DNA of 64,000 nucleotides, taken from positions 1-64,000 of the forward strand of contig JAFSJJ010000005.1 in the NCBI GenBank assembly GCA_017439345.1, written 5' to 3'. The translations under genes were made by a program, and so were the position numbers. Below, piece by piece: positions 43,556 to 53,401 of the stretch. The DNA comes from Synergistaceae bacterium. GTDB lineage: Bacteria; Synergistota; Synergistia; Synergistales; Aminobacteriaceae. Under the pieces are notes generated by a model. The model had not been told where the DNA came from, ran no database searches, and saw only the letters and a list, made by a program, of their open reading frames with translations. The stretch's first letter is position 1; each line of letters begins with the position of its first letter.

Positions 43556-46051
43556 TTAGCCTTTGACTACGATATTAACGAGTTTATCAGGTACAGCAAC
43601 TACTTTCACTACTTCTTTACCTGATAATTTATCGATTACTAGAGGCTCACTCATTATGCTTTTTTCGAGCTCCTCACGAGACAAACCTGCGGGACGTTCA
43701 AATTTTCCCCTGACCTTGCCGTTAATCTGAGCTATGATTGTAACACTGTCTTGAATTAAAGATTTCTCATCAGCAGCAGGCCAAGACTCAAGACAGAGCA
43801 TTTTGTCATTGCCTAACATTTCCCATAACTCTTCAGTGATATGAGGACAGAATACAGACAGACAATTCAACAGGGTATTAACTGCCTCGCGCTTTACTTC
43901 CCATGCTTCGGGACTTGAGTCATTGAGTGAAGTAATTGCGTTAGTCAGCTCCATTAATCGGGCTATAGCTGTGTTGAACTGCTTCTCCTCGTAAACGTCA
44001 TTAGTAACGTCTCTGATAGTAACATGAATTTTGCGCTTAAGGTCTCGTAATCCCTTAGACTCTAACTTGTCCATAGGAATTATATTTTTCCCGGCTGCCT
44101 TGAGAGAGTCCAAATTCTCCTCAACGTAACGCCATATACGATTCAAGAACCTGTGCGAACCTTCAACGCTCCTGTCAGACCACTCTAAATCATTATTCGG
44201 GGGAGCAGCAAATAATATGAAGAGTCTTACTGTATCAGCTCCGTACTTCTTGACTATTTCGGTAGGGTCTACAGTGTTGCCGAGTGATTTCGACATCTTT
44301 GCACCGTCCTTAATGACCATGCCTTGAGTCAATAATTTAGTGAAAGGCTCTCTGTATTTCGTGAGTCCTATATCGCTTAAAAATTTAGCAAAGAATCTCG
44401 CGTAAATCAGGTGTAAGCAGGCGTGTTCGATTCCTCCGATATACTGATCAACGGGCATCCAGTAATCTACATCGCTCTTCTCGAACGGCATATTTTTATC
44501 ACCAGGAGAACAATATCTGTCAAAGTACCAGGATGAACAAAAGAACGTGTCCATAGTGTCGGCTTCACGTCTTGCCGGGCCTCCGCAATGAGGGCATGTA
44601 GTGCTAAGGAACTCCGGCAAATCTAACAGGGGTGAATGTCCTACTTCTTTGACTTCGACATCTTCAGGGAGTCTGACGGGTAAATCTTCCTCAGGAACGG
44701 GAACGACTCCGCACTTGTCGCAATACACAAATGGAATCGGTGTCCCCCAGTATCGTTGACGCGATATGAGCCAGTCTCTTAACTTGAAATTAACTTCACG
44801 CTTGCAGATTCCCTGACTCTCTCCCCAGTCGATCATTTTAACGATTGCTTCTTCTGTCTTGAGTCCGTCAAACTGTCCTGAATTGCACACTATGCCGTAC
44901 TCTTCAAAAGCATGGGTCATAGTATCGCCGTCGAATTCGGGGCCGTCAACAGGTTTTATTATGGGAATGACAGGAATGTTATATTTTCTGCAAAATTCAA
45001 AGTCTCTCTGATCTCCGCAGGGGACTCCCATGATTGCGCCTGTTCCGTAGTCGATTAAAATATAATTTGCTACCCAGATCGGAACTTTCTTGCCGTTGAC
45101 AGGGTTAATGCCGTAGAATGGAGTCTTGAAGCCTAATTTCTCTGCGCCTGCGTCCGAACGTTCTATAGAGCTTTGAGCAGTTACCTTCTTCACGAATTCT
45201 GCGAGCTTGGCTGAGTCTTCAGGATTCATTTTAGCCTGCATAATTTTCACTAATTCATGTTCAGGAGCAAGAGCTATAAACGTAACTCCGTAAATAGTAT
45301 CGAATCGAGTCGTGAACGCTTCAAGATTATAATCAAGTTCAGGAATCTTGAATGAGAGTCTTGCACCTTCCGAGCGTCCTATCCAGTTAGTTTGCATGAT
45401 TCTGACCCGCTTAGGCCAGCCGGGATTTAAGTCCTTCTCGATGTCGTCTAACAATTCCTGCGCATAATCAGTTATCTTGATGAACCACTGCTTTAAATTC
45501 TTTTTCGTAACGGGAGTATGACACCTCCAGCAGCCGCCCTCTACGACCTGTTCATTTGCTAAGACAGTTCCGCAGGTCTCGCACCAGTTGACGGGAGCTT
45601 CTTTCTGATAAACTATACCGCGTTTATACATCTGCAAGAATATCCATTGATTCCAGCGATAATAATCCGGGAGACATGTTATAGCTTCTCTCCGCCAGTC
45701 GTAGCTGTAACCCATGCGCTTTAACTGCTCTGTCATGTATGCTATATTCGAGAGAGTCCAATCATGAGGCCTTGTCTTGAATTTTATAGCTGCATTCTCT
45801 GCGGGCATTCCGAAAGAGTCAAAGCCTATAGTGTATAAGACGTTCTTGTTGTTCTTGCGTAAGAATCTTGCTAAGACATCACCGATTGAATAATTTCTTA
45901 TATGTCCCATGTGAAGAGCGCCTGAAGGATAAGGGAACATTTCGAGACAGAAAAATTTTTCCCGTGAAGGATCTGTGTGAGACTCAAAGCATTTGGCTTC
46001 GTTCCATCGTGACTGCCATTTAGCTTCGATGTTCGCGAAATCGTAAGGCAT
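43556..46051 (-). CDS. leuS: Leucyl-tRNA synthetase
   Basis: Charges tRNA-Leu with leucine. At 831 residues it has full length for the bacterial type. The HIGH motif is [20 protein letters not shown] (about residues 39-58), and KMSKS appears as [10 protein letters not shown] near residue 580. The CP1 editing domain includes the TRFDTIYG segment and the zinc-binding CETCGTV/CWRCH cysteines. The upstream 90 bases show no T-box or other leader structure, so amino-acid-dependent control of that type is unlikely here. Confidence 0.97.
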   Translation of the reverse strand: MPYDFANIEAKWQSRWNEAKCFESHTDPSREKFFCLEMFPYPSGALHMGHIRNYSIGDVLARFLRKNNKNVLYTIGFDSFGMPAENAAIKFKTRPHDWTLSNIAYMTEQLKRMGYSYDWRREAITCLPDYYRWNQWIFLQMYKRGIVYQKEAPVNWCETCGTVLANEQVVEGGCWRCHTPVTKKNLKQWFIKITDYAQELLDDIEKDLNPGWPKRVRIMQTNWIGRSEGARLSFKIPELDYNLEAFTTRFDTIYGVTFIALAPEHELVKIMQAKMNPEDSAKLAEFVKKVTAQSSIERSDAGAEKLGFKTPFYGINPVNGKKVPIWVANYILIDYGTGAIMGVPCGDQRDFEFCRKYNIPVIPIIKPVDGPEFDGDTMTHAFEEYGIVCNSGQFDGLKTEEAIVKMIDWGESQGICKREVNFKLRDWLISRQRYWGTPIPFVYCDKCGVVPVPEEDLPVRLPEDVEVKEVGHSPLLDLPEFLSTTCPHCGGPARREADTMDTFFCSSWYFDRYCSPGDKNMPFEKSDVDYWMPVDQYIGGIEHACLHLIYARFFAKFLSDIGLTKYREPFTKLLTQGMVIKDGAKMSKSLGNTVDPTEIVKKYGADTVRLFILFAAPPNNDLEWSDRSVEGSHRFLNRIWRYVEENLDSLKAAGKNIIPMDKLESKGLRDLKRKIHVTIRDVTNDVYEEKQFNTAIARLMELTNAITSLNDSSPEAWEVKREAVNTLLNCLSVFCPHITEELWEMLGNDKMLCLESWPAADEKSLIQDSVTIIAQINGKVRGKFERPAGLSREELEKSIMSEPLVIDKLSGKEVVKVVAVPDKLVNIVVKG

Positions 46052-46140
46052 TAATAAAAACTTTCCTCCGTTAATAAATAAAATTTTTAGAATTCAGCGC
46101 AAATTATACAACAGAGAGAAAATTCATAATGCTGTAATAT

Positions 46141-47724
46141 TTACCTGCCTGCCTCTATCTCTCCTAATTTCTCCTCAAATCCGTAAATAGTCGGGTCAAT
46201 AGTGTCTACTGTTTTATTTAACTCTCCCATGAGCCTGAATCTTTTATCTTTCGGGAGCTGATTCGCAAATCTCTTAATCTTCAGCAACGCCTGCAAATAA
46301 TTTCTCTCGTACTGCATTATTAATTTCGCAGCCATTAACGCGCTCGGTGAATGTTCATCAAGAAATAAACGCGCCATTTCAAGATTTTCTTCTATTTCCA
46401 TCTCGTCATACCAGACCGCAGCAAGAATCTTCATGTACTTTGCTCTTTCTTTACTTCTTGCTATTCTCCGTGCGGCTAACTCTATTTTCTTCATACCTGC
46501 TTTGAGCTTTCGTATTACTGCTTTGGGCTTCAACTCAGGCAGTGAATATTTTGCTATATAATCTGCTTCTTCCTCAAGAAAGACCTGACCCCGAAGTAAT
46601 TTCCCGTATGAAGGCTTTAATTCTATAGTCGCTGACTCTGGCAGAGAAGCAACGAGACTCCTGAAAATTTTTCCAGTGCTGAAATTCTCGCTCTCATACG
46701 GCGAAGATTTAAGCCACGTTACATAACCGGGATCAAACAAGCCTTTACGTCCTGCACGTCCTGACATCTGGAGAAATTCTATTTTAGTTATTGGCTTATA
46801 ATTATAATAATTCACCAACTGGGCAAATATCACATACTGGGCAGGCAGATTCACTCCTAAAGCAAGGGCATTAGTTCCGCAGACTACATCTAATAATCTC
46901 TCACGAAACGCAGACTCAACAAGTAATTTCTCTTTGGGAAGCATAGCACCGTGATAAACTCCGACTCCCCTTAATAAATGTCCTGCAACGCGCTTGACTT
47001 CAAGAATTTCTGCAAGCTCATTTAATCTCTTGACTCGTTCAGGGCTGATTCTGGATCTGGTCTTTGCAATTTCTTCGGCCAAGTCAATAACTCCGCGCTG
47101 AGAGAATAAAAACACAAGTGCATCATGAACATCAGTAACATTAACTGGATTATTAGGCTGAAAGATTAATTCAGTAACTCTTGTGCGTCCTGAGTGAATC
47201 ACAAATTTTCTGTCTGATATTCCTGATAAATAACGACCTACGTTCTTAACGCCTCCCAATGTAGCAGACATCACGAGCATTAAAGTATCAGGGTCAGTGT
47301 TTCTTATTCCGTCAATATAAGTTCTTGCCCTGTCAGAGTCATTAAATATATAGTGAAATTCGTCAATTATTAATTTCTGTCCGGGCCTGCCTGCATATTT
47401 CATCGTGTAAATTTCCTGAGTGCAACAAATTATTCTTGCTCCTTCGTTGCGTTTAAAGTCTCCTGTCTCTATGCCGACATCGAGTCCCATTCTACGCAAG
47501 TCTAAATATCTCTCGTTGCTTAATGCTTTAATCGGCGCAGTGAATATAATTCTCGAAACGTCATCTATATCATGATTAACTTTGCCGTCCCTTGAGAGAA
47601 TCCCAGACCATAAATAAGCTACTAGAGTCTTGCCCGAACCTGTAGGAGCCGTTAGAACTGCATTATTATTCTTAATGTGATTATATGCGCGTATTTGCCA
47701 GTCATAAAAATTTATCTCGTTCAA
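46141..47724 (-). CDS. Ski2-like DEAD/DEAH-box helicase
   Basis: A 527-residue superfamily 2 helicase. Visible motifs are I (TAPTGSGKTLVAYLWSG), Ia (TAPIKALSNERYLDL), II (IIDEFHYIFND), III (LVMSATLGG), V (CGTNALALGVNLPA) and VI (QMSGRAGRKG). The order and DEFH box fit the Ski2-like group, usually RNA or DNA helicases with accessory domains. The C-terminal part (about residues 370-527) is helical. It starts about 30 bases from the RNase P RNA gene, which may share its upstream region. The substrate is not known. Confidence 0.85.
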   Translation of the reverse strand: MNEINFYDWQIRAYNHIKNNNAVLTAPTGSGKTLVAYLWSGILSRDGKVNHDIDDVSRIIFTAPIKALSNERYLDLRRMGLDVGIETGDFKRNEGARIICCTQEIYTMKYAGRPGQKLIIDEFHYIFNDSDRARTYIDGIRNTDPDTLMLVMSATLGGVKNVGRYLSGISDRKFVIHSGRTRVTELIFQPNNPVNVTDVHDALVFLFSQRGVIDLAEEIAKTRSRISPERVKRLNELAEILEVKRVAGHLLRGVGVYHGAMLPKEKLLVESAFRERLLDVVCGTNALALGVNLPAQYVIFAQLVNYYNYKPITKIEFLQMSGRAGRKGLFDPGYVTWLKSSPYESENFSTGKIFRSLVASLPESATIELKPSYGKLLRGQVFLEEEADYIAKYSLPELKPKAVIRKLKAGMKKIELAARRIARSKERAKYMKILAAVWYDEMEIEENLEMARLFLDEHSPSALMAAKLIMQYERNYLQALLKIKRFANQLPKDKRFRLMGELNKTVDTIDPTIYGFEEKLGEIEAGR

Positions 47725-47752
47725 ATTATTATCCCTTCATGATATATAGCAT

Positions 47753-48102
47753 GGGCAGTTAATAAGCCGGGTTCTGTATTCAATACGGCCATTTATCTAA
47801 TTCTTTCCTTGCGAAAAGACTTCAGCGATCGTTACCCAGAGGTCGGCGGGCAGCGTCAACCCTCTCTATTCGATCTTGCTTCGGATGGGGCTTGCAAATC
47901 ACATAAATCGCTTTATGCATGGTAGGCTCTTACCCTGTACCTTTTCACCTTGGCCATGAAAAATTATTCAGGCTGTATATTTTCTGCTGCGCTTTCCCTC
48001 AGATTGCTCCGGCTGGACGTTATCCAGCATCCTGCCCTGTGAAGCCCGGACTTTCCTCCCGATAAATATAAATAAAATATCCGGCGGCCGTCTGAACTGC
48101 CC
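47753..48102 (-). ncRNA. rnpB: RNase P RNA, bacterial type A
   Basis: The catalytic RNA of tRNA 5' maturation, about 350 nucleotides. On the minus strand, the 5' end GGGCAGTTCAGACGG pairs with the 3' AACTGCCC (helix P1). The conserved GAGGAAAGTCCGGGCTTCACAGGGCAGG block follows, broken here for length: GAGGAAAGTCCGGGC then the ACAGGGC segment. Towards the 3' end are GGGTAACGATCGC, then ACAGAACCCGGCTTA. These match the universally conserved CR-I and CR-V regions. Ends are set by the P1 pairing and may be off by a few bases. It begins just after the M20 amidohydrolase stop. Confidence 0.95.
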
Positions 48103-48110
48103 ATAAGAAA

Positions 48111-49232
48111 TTATTTTATCACGGTGTCTCTATAAATATTCACAAACATGTCTGAAGCTGTCTCTAATATATTATCGTTAAAGTCATATTGACTCGTATG
48201 AATATCAGGATAATTCTCACCGTTACCCAAATAAAATATTGCTCCGGGAATTTGTTTCGTGTACCAGCCGAAATCTTCTGATGCCCTGATAGCGTCTTGC
48301 ATATCTATAACTTTGAGTCCCAGTGAACTAGCTGCACGCCTCACACGATTAACGCAAAATGACTCGCTTGAAGTCTCAGGGAAATAATCCTGACTTGAGC
48401 ATTGAATCCCAAACGAATTATTATTTGCAAGAGTCTCTGCAAGTTTTATAATCTTGTTGCGTATATCTCTCATTTCTGAATCGCTCTGAGCTCTCAGTGT
48501 CAAAGCAAGTTCGCCTTCACCTGGTGAAATCCCGAAATTTTTATCACCCAGACTAATATTTATAATCGTGCATAAAATTTTTCTCGAGTCAAATTCCTGT
48601 TTCAACGCGTCAAGCTCGTCAATTAACTTTGCAATTACGTACGCAGGGTTCAAGCCTTTTTCAGGTTCGCTGGCGTGTGAAGTCTTGCCTGTGAATTTTA
48701 TTATGACTCCGCAAGAAGCACACTGACATAAACCTTCACGAACTATAATGCTTCTCTCTGGCCATCCGCTCCAGTTGTGAAATGCGTAAATTTCTCGAAT
48801 ATTGCGCTCGTGTAGTAATTTCGCTGCCTCTCTGCCTCCCTGCCCGGTCTCTTCTGAATGTTGAAAGATTAAATATACAGAACGTTTTCGGGGCAAGTTT
48901 TCAAGCTCTAAGGCAAATCCGCAAAGTGCTGCACAGTGTCCGTCATGACCGCATTTGTGAGAGACTCCGGGATTACGTGAAGCGTATGGAAGTTCTAAGC
49001 TCTCGTTAATCGGCAAAGCGTCCATATCAGCACGAAAAGCTATAGATTTAGAGCCTTCGATATATCTTGCTGCATAAAAAAATTTTCCGCAGTCTACAAC
49101 AGCTAGACTCGTATTTGCCTCTATGAAGTCCATTAATCTGCGCTTAGTATGAGTCTCACGGCCTGAAAGCTCCGGGTACTCGTGAAGCTCATGACGTAAA
49201 GCTGTAATCTTTCTCAAGTTTTCTTGATTCAT
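48111..49232 (-). CDS. M20-family amidohydrolase
   Basis: A 373-residue dinuclear zinc peptidase/amidohydrolase of the M20D type, the group that includes N-acyl-amino-acid and indole-acetyl-amide hydrolases. Landmarks are LRHELHEYPELSGRETHT near the start, RADMDALPI, CGHDGHCA, HSEETGQGGREAA and a later LGNGENYPDIHTSQYDF. It cleaves acyl or peptide bonds and is plausible for an amino-acid-fermenting anaerobe. It lies 7 bases after the small membrane-protein gene and 8 bases before the RNase P RNA. Confidence 0.9.
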   Translation of the reverse strand: MNQENLRKITALRHELHEYPELSGRETHTKRRLMDFIEANTSLAVVDCGKFFYAARYIEGSKSIAFRADMDALPINESLELPYASRNPGVSHKCGHDGHCAALCGFALELENLPRKRSVYLIFQHSEETGQGGREAAKLLHERNIREIYAFHNWSGWPERSIIVREGLCQCASCGVIIKFTGKTSHASEPEKGLNPAYVIAKLIDELDALKQEFDSRKILCTIINISLGDKNFGISPGEGELALTLRAQSDSEMRDIRNKIIKLAETLANNNSFGIQCSSQDYFPETSSESFCVNRVRRAASSLGLKVIDMQDAIRASEDFGWYTKQIPGAIFYLGNGENYPDIHTSQYDFNDNILETASDMFVNIYRDTVIK

Positions 49233-49239
49233 AATTTTC

Positions 49240-49533
49240 TCATCCCAATTTATTGCATATCACTATAAATATAACGAAGCCTGCAATTAATACAGCTGAC
49301 ATTAAGAACCCGCTACCTGTTATGATTCCTGTAATGCCGCTCAAAGCAGGTATTATCGATACAAGTGCTAAGATCTTTGCAATTTTCAGAGCATAACCCT
49401 TCTCATCGTTTATCTTGACAGCATAATGTCTGGCTATCATGCGAATATCTTTAGTCCACGCCAATAAAAGCGCGTAAAGTAAGATTGCACCCGCAAAAAT
49501 AAACATTAACAGTGAGACATTCTCTATCATCAT
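49240..49533 (-). CDS. Small membrane protein, DUF3784-like
   Basis: A 97-residue protein with three membrane segments (about residues 4-24, 50-65 and 72-94) and a short charged loop. The size and pattern fit the DUF3784-type small membrane proteins, whose function is unknown. Its start overlaps the end of the downstream-partner chromate transporter gene by 4 bases, so translation is coupled to that operon. Confidence 0.6.
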   Translation of the reverse strand: MMIENVSLLMFIFAGAILLYALLLAWTKDIRMIARHYAVKINDEKGYALKIAKILALVSIIPALSGITGIITGSGFLMSAVLIAGFVIFIVICNKLG

Positions 49534-50075
49534 AAACCCATCACCCCGAATAAAATTATCCCGACTAAGGCACTAAATAATAACACTTTGGGAATCGAAA
49601 TCTTGAACTTCAGCAATAATATTAAATCTATCAGGCCAAGTATCACAGAAGGAAAATGCACATTACCTGAGTCATAATAATTTACAAGAGCTAACTCAAT
49701 TACTACGCCCGCTACGAGTCCCACACATGCCGGCCTGACACCTGTCATAATTTGCGTTAATCTTTTATTCTTTCTGAAATGCTCGAAAAATACTGCTGCT
49801 GCAAAACATAATGTGAAAGTCGGTGATAATGCTCCGAGATTCGCTATAACTGCTCCGGGAAAACCTGCGGCCCTCATTCCTGCAAACGTTGCACAATTTA
49901 ACCCTAACGGTCCGGGAGTCATCTCTGCAATTGCTACTATGTCGCTGACTTCTGAAGCTGTCATCCAGCCGTGAGAGATCATCTCGCCTGATATAAGGGG
50001 AATCATCGAGAGTCCTCCGAAACTGGTGAAGCCTATTTTCACGAAGCTCCAGAACAACTCAAGCAGTAACATCAA
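49530..50075 (-). CDS. Chromate transporter, second subunit
   Basis: A 181-residue CHR-family membrane protein of the short-chain type, which works as a pair. The signature is FVKIGFTSFGGLSMIPLISGEMI followed by MTPGPLGLNCATFAG. It overlaps the first subunit gene by 17 bases. Despite the name, many members have no tested chromate transport, so the physiological substrate here is uncertain. Confidence 0.88.
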   Translation of the reverse strand: MMLLLELFWSFVKIGFTSFGGLSMIPLISGEMISHGWMTASEVSDIVAIAEMTPGPLGLNCATFAGMRAAGFPGAVIANLGALSPTFTLCFAAAVFFEHFRKNKRLTQIMTGVRPACVGLVAGVVIELALVNYYDSGNVHFPSVILGLIDLILLLKFKISIPKVLLFSALVGIILFGVMGL

Positions 50076-50613
50076 GTTTTCTCACCCTTTCATAATATTC
50101 ACATATAACCAGGCCAAGAACTGCACCGATAATTACCAGCCATACAGCACTAATTCTCATAAAGAAATATAATCCAAACATCAATACAGCTACAAGAACA
50201 CAAGGCGGAACTTTGAAAGCACTCTTAATCATTCCCATTAAGGCACTCAATATCACAGGAGCTACGGCAGTCCTAACGCCCCTCATTGCAGAAGCTACCC
50301 AGATATTATGCTGAAACGCTGTATAAAAGCTCGTTATTATCATTAATACAATCATGGGAACTGTTATCATTCCGATTACACATGCGATGCCGCCTAAGAA
50401 ACCTGCGACTCTGTGTCCGTAGAACATTGCAATATTTCCTATCATTGTGCCGGGCAGTGAACGTCCTATGCTGGTTAAGTCAAGTAACTCTTCGTCAGTG
50501 AGCGACTTTTCCGAGTCAACGTATAGAGCTTTCATTTGGGCAACGATGCTCCAGCCTCCTCCGAAAGTAAAGCTCCCGAACTTCAAGAACTGCATATATA
50601 ATTTTATGAGCAT
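50059..50613 (-). CDS. Chromate transporter, first subunit
   Basis: A 184-residue partner of the next CHR gene. The characteristic segment LKFGSFTFGGGWSIVAQMK sits in the first membrane region, with LPGTMIGNIAMFYGHRVAGFLG following. The pair have homologous but oppositely oriented membrane domains in this family. Together they are expected to form one transporter in the cytoplasmic membrane. It starts the four-gene unit that continues with a small DUF3784-like protein and the M20 amidohydrolase. Confidence 0.88.
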   Translation of the reverse strand: MLIKLYMQFLKFGSFTFGGGWSIVAQMKALYVDSEKSLTDEELLDLTSIGRSLPGTMIGNIAMFYGHRVAGFLGGIACVIGMITVPMIVLMIITSFYTAFQHNIWVASAMRGVRTAVAPVILSALMGMIKSAFKVPPCVLVAVLMFGLYFFMRISAVWLVIIGAVLGLVICEYYERVRKLDVTA

Positions 50614-50709
50614 ATGTGAATTAATTCTCCTCTTGTGTGATGAGTATCTCGCAGCATGTATTGTATCAGGAATTATTTTATTGCGAATACTTTTCTGAAA
50701 GTCTTAGAA

Positions 50710-50782
<73 letters not shown>

Positions 50783-50817
50783 GTTATATGGACTGGTCTA
50801 TTTTTGCAACGAAAGAA

Positions 50818-50847
50818 ATTATATGCTTTGTGATTATGATTTGTCAA
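50818..50847 (-). promoter_or_regulatory. Consensus promoter of tRNA-Ala
   Basis: Perfect TTGACA (50847-50842) and TATAAT (50823-50818) on the minus strand, separated by 18 bases. The start would lie near 50811, about 29 bases before the tRNA. Confidence 0.8.
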
Positions 50848-50922
50848 GTCAGCGAGTTATTCATGTTATATAATTCTTGCACATGAAGTTAATAAATTCT
50901 AATCAGGAGGAAATTTTTTATC

Positions 50923-51456
50923 ATGAACGATATTATCAACGCAATCAAAACACGACGCAGCATCAGGAAATTCATGGACGAGATGCCCTCTCAAGAAAGC
51001 ATTGATGCAATAATCGAGGCAGGACTTTACGCAGCCAGCGCAATGGGAACTCAGAGCCCGGTTATAATTGCCGTAACGAACAAAGAATTACGCGATAAGC
51101 TCTCACGTGATAACTGCAAGATAGGCGGCTGGCAGGAAGGCTTCGACCCGTTCTATAATGCTCCGGTTATATTGATAGTCTTAGCTGAGAAAAAATATCC
51201 AAATCGAGTCTATGACGGCAGTTTAGTTCTAGGCAACATGATGACAGCAGCTCACTCTCTGGGACTTGGCAGCATTTGGATTCACAGGGCACGTGAGGAG
51301 TTCGAGTCTGACGAGTATAAAACTTTGCTCAAAGATTTAGGCGTTACCGGTGAAAGCGAGTACGAAGGCATAGGCCATTGTGCGATAGGCTTCATTGACG
51401 GAGAGACACCTAAGGCAGCTCCAAGACGTGAGAACAGAGTCTTTTACGCGAGATAA
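50923..51456 (+). CDS. Nitroreductase-family flavoprotein
   Basis: A 177-residue FMN-dependent oxidoreductase. It starts with NAIKTRRSIRKFMDEMPSQESIDAIIEAGLYAASAMG, the FMN-phosphate contact pattern of the family, and continues with GLGSIWIHRAREEF and CAIGFIDGETPKAAPRRENRVFY. The length fits the compact nitroreductase group. The natural substrate is unknown; quinones, flavins or nitro compounds are possible. A strong AGGAGG site lies before the ATG. Confidence 0.9.
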   Translation: MNDIINAIKTRRSIRKFMDEMPSQESIDAIIEAGLYAASAMGTQSPVIIAVTNKELRDKLSRDNCKIGGWQEGFDPFYNAPVILIVLAEKKYPNRVYDGSLVLGNMMTAAHSLGLGSIWIHRAREEFESDEYKTLLKDLGVTGESEYEGIGHCAIGFIDGETPKAAPRRENRVFYAR

Positions 51457-51467
51457 TAATAACAAAA

Positions 51468-51513
51468 TCCCCCGCCGTGAGTAATAATTTTCATGACAGG
51501 GGAAATTTTTTTT
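51468..51513 (+). terminator. Terminator after nitroreductase
   Basis: TCCCC (51468-51472) pairs with GGGGA (51499-51503), followed by a run of eight T (51506-51513). The T run ends one base before the rplS stop on the other strand, so the element may also serve the convergent rplS operon. Confidence 0.55.
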
Positions 51514-51514
51514 C

Positions 51515-51868
51515 TTATGCAAACTTTCTGCGTTCTTTGATCCTTGCAGCCTTGCCGCTGAGATTGCGCAGATAATACAACTTAGCTCTTCTGACCTTGC
51601 CCTGACGAACAACTTCTACTTTGTCAATCGATGGGCAGTGAACCGGAAATATTCTCTCTACTCCGACTCCGTTAGAGATCTTGCGGACTGTGAATGTCTC
51701 GTCAAGTCCTCCGTGCTGCTTGGCTATGACGATGCCCTCAAAGACCTGAATACGTTCGCGGGTTCCTTCTTTGATCTTAACGTGTACCCTCAGAGTGTCG
51801 CCGGGTCTGAAGTCCGGTAATGCTGCTTCTCTGTAATACTTTTTCTGTACTAAATCTACTGCGTTCAA
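51515..51868 (-). CDS. rplS: 50S ribosomal protein L19
   Basis: A 117-residue ribosomal protein at the 30S-50S interface. The sequence [37 protein letters not shown] is the family signature, followed by [58 protein letters not shown]. The gene is complete and is the last in the SRP/translation operon, 42 bases after trmD. Confidence 0.97.
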   Translation of the reverse strand: MNAVDLVQKKYYREAALPDFRPGDTLRVHVKIKEGTRERIQVFEGIVIAKQHGGLDETFTVRKISNGVGVERIFPVHCPSIDKVEVVRQGKVRRAKLYYLRNLSGKAARIKERRKFA

Positions 51869-51910
51869 TTTAAAATTTTCCTCCCAAGAAATACAAGCAA
51901 AAATTTTTAT

Positions 51911-53047
51911 TTAACGTTTCCCTAAAAATCTGTCCAGAGCTGTCCCGATTAATATATTTAATGAGACGTTATTTATTTCGCTCTCGTAAAGATAGCTTGA
52001 TACGCCCTCGAGTGCTTCTGATTCTAATTCCGACTCGTCCTGAGCAAAGATAAATAATATGCTGCCTTCGTGTTCAAGACATCTGCGTTTGACTTCAAGA
52101 CTATGAAGAGAATTATTTTTACTGCCTGAAAATATCTTGACGATTAATAAATTATCTTCACTCAAAATTTTATCAAGACTGCCCAGTACTTTAGCTTCAG
52201 GATATAAATTCTTTATCTTCTCTCTAAGTTCATGACTCTTAGCAAGAACATAAGACCTCGATAATTCATAAGCCTCACATAATGCGCCTAGACTCTCAAG
52301 CTCTATATTCTCATCATGAGCAATAATTAAAACTCTAACTTTATCAGCTAAATAATCACGTATCGAAGCTCTAGAAATTAAATCAGGTCTGCGAGTCAGA
52401 GTCCTCTTTACTGCCTCACGTCTCCGCCAGTGTGAAACCTGCTTATCATTGCCGCTAAGTAACACTTCAGGAACTCGAAGCCCTTCCCACTCAAACGGCC
52501 TTGTGTAATTCGGATTATCAAGCATTCCCCGATAAAACGAGTCTTCGATTACTGCTTGAGTCTTTCCTACTACACCGGGGACTAATCTCGACATCGAGTC
52601 AATCATTATCATTGCAGGAAGCTCGCCGCCTGTTAATACGCAGTCACCTATTGAGACCTCAAGATTTACATATTTCTCTACAAAGCGTTCATCAAGACCT
52701 TCATAATGTCCGCAGAAAATTATAACGTGTTCCTGATGTGCAAGGGACTCTATTAGCTCCTGATTAATCAAGACTCCCTGCGGTGAAGGATATACGACAA
52801 AAGGCTTTATATTCTTTGACTCAAGATTTGCGTAATCTAATGCTGCCTTTAACTGAGGAGCTGCGAAGACCATGCCCCCTGAGCCAAAAGCGTAATCATC
52901 GAGCTGTCTGTAATTACCCTTCCCGAAATCGCGCAGATTTATTAAATTTACCCTGAGCAGATTATTTTTCACAGCACGTCCCGGAATACTTGTATCAAGA
53001 AAATTTGCAAATAATTCCGGGAATGTCGTTATTATGCTTACGTTAAT
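51911..53047 (-). CDS. trmD: tRNA (guanine-37-N1)-methyltransferase fused to a second SPOUT domain
   Basis: TrmD methylates G37 of tRNAs. The trefoil-knot core shows DDYAFGSGGMVFAAP, VIFCGHYEGLDERF and SIGDCVLTGGELPAM, plus NPNYTRP and HWRRREAVKRT. After about residue 225 of the TrmD part, an extra domain of about 135 residues (VRVLIIAHDENIELESLGALCEAYELSRSYVL) resembles the PF09936-type RNA methyltransferase. The only ATG/GTG/TTG in frame, GTG 52972, would drop the conserved first strand. Coding continues upstream as NVSIITTFPELFANFLDTSIPGRA, back to an AUU at 53047 that sits 9 bases after AGAGGA. An in-frame TGA at 53071-53069 limits the start. I take AUU 53047 as the start. Confidence 0.85.
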   Translation of the reverse strand: MNVSIITTFPELFANFLDTSIPGRAVKNNLLRVNLINLRDFGKGNYRQLDDYAFGSGGMVFAAPQLKAALDYANLESKNIKPFVVYPSPQGVLINQELIESLAHQEHVIIFCGHYEGLDERFVEKYVNLEVSIGDCVLTGGELPAMIMIDSMSRLVPGVVGKTQAVIEDSFYRGMLDNPNYTRPFEWEGLRVPEVLLSGNDKQVSHWRRREAVKRTLTRRPDLISRASIRDYLADKVRVLIIAHDENIELESLGALCEAYELSRSYVLAKSHELREKIKNLYPEAKVLGSLDKILSEDNLLIVKIFSGSKNNSLHSLEVKRRCLEHEGSILFIFAQDESELESEALEGVSSYLYESEINNVSLNILIGTALDRFLGKR

Positions 53048-53052
53048 ATTAT

Positions 53053-53295
53053 TTAGTCCTCTAATATGTCAACATCAACCCTTTCACCGGCCTTGACTGC
53101 TGCCGCTTTGGCCAACAGCCGGATAGCGTTGATCGTTGCACCTCTCTTCCCGATTACTCTACCCACGTCCTCATGGGCAACCCGAATCAGGATTTTACTT
53201 CCGCCCCCGTCTTCACTGCACTCTACGCCGACTGAGTCTGGCTGCGTTACAAGATGTTTGACGATGAACTCTACAAGCTCTCTATAATTGACCAT
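53053..53295 (-). CDS. khpA: KH-domain RNA-binding protein
   Basis: An 80-residue single KH domain protein of the KhpA (YlqC) family. The RNA-binding GxxG loop is VIGKRGATINAIR, and the N-terminal LVEFIVKHLVTQPDSV is typical. These small proteins often form dimers with KhpB and bind cell-wall and small RNAs. It sits between rpsP and trmD, the standard position, and its stop lies 5 bases ahead of the proposed trmD AUU start. The expected rimM gene between them is absent. Confidence 0.93.
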   Translation of the reverse strand: MVNYRELVEFIVKHLVTQPDSVGVECSEDGGGSKILIRVAHEDVGRVIGKRGATINAIRLLAKAAAVKAGERVDVDILED

Positions 53296-53401
53296 TAAAG
53301 TGGCACCTCCTGTTTTATTCGCGGTCTACGATGAAATTTAATAAAATTTTTCAGGGTGTAACTAGTCAGCTAATATATAACACTCACTAACTACTAACTA
53401 A

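Noticed and set aside
46052-46140. Possible T-box leader upstream of leuS
   Set aside because: Ninety bases are too few, and no T-box sequence or specifier stem could be found.
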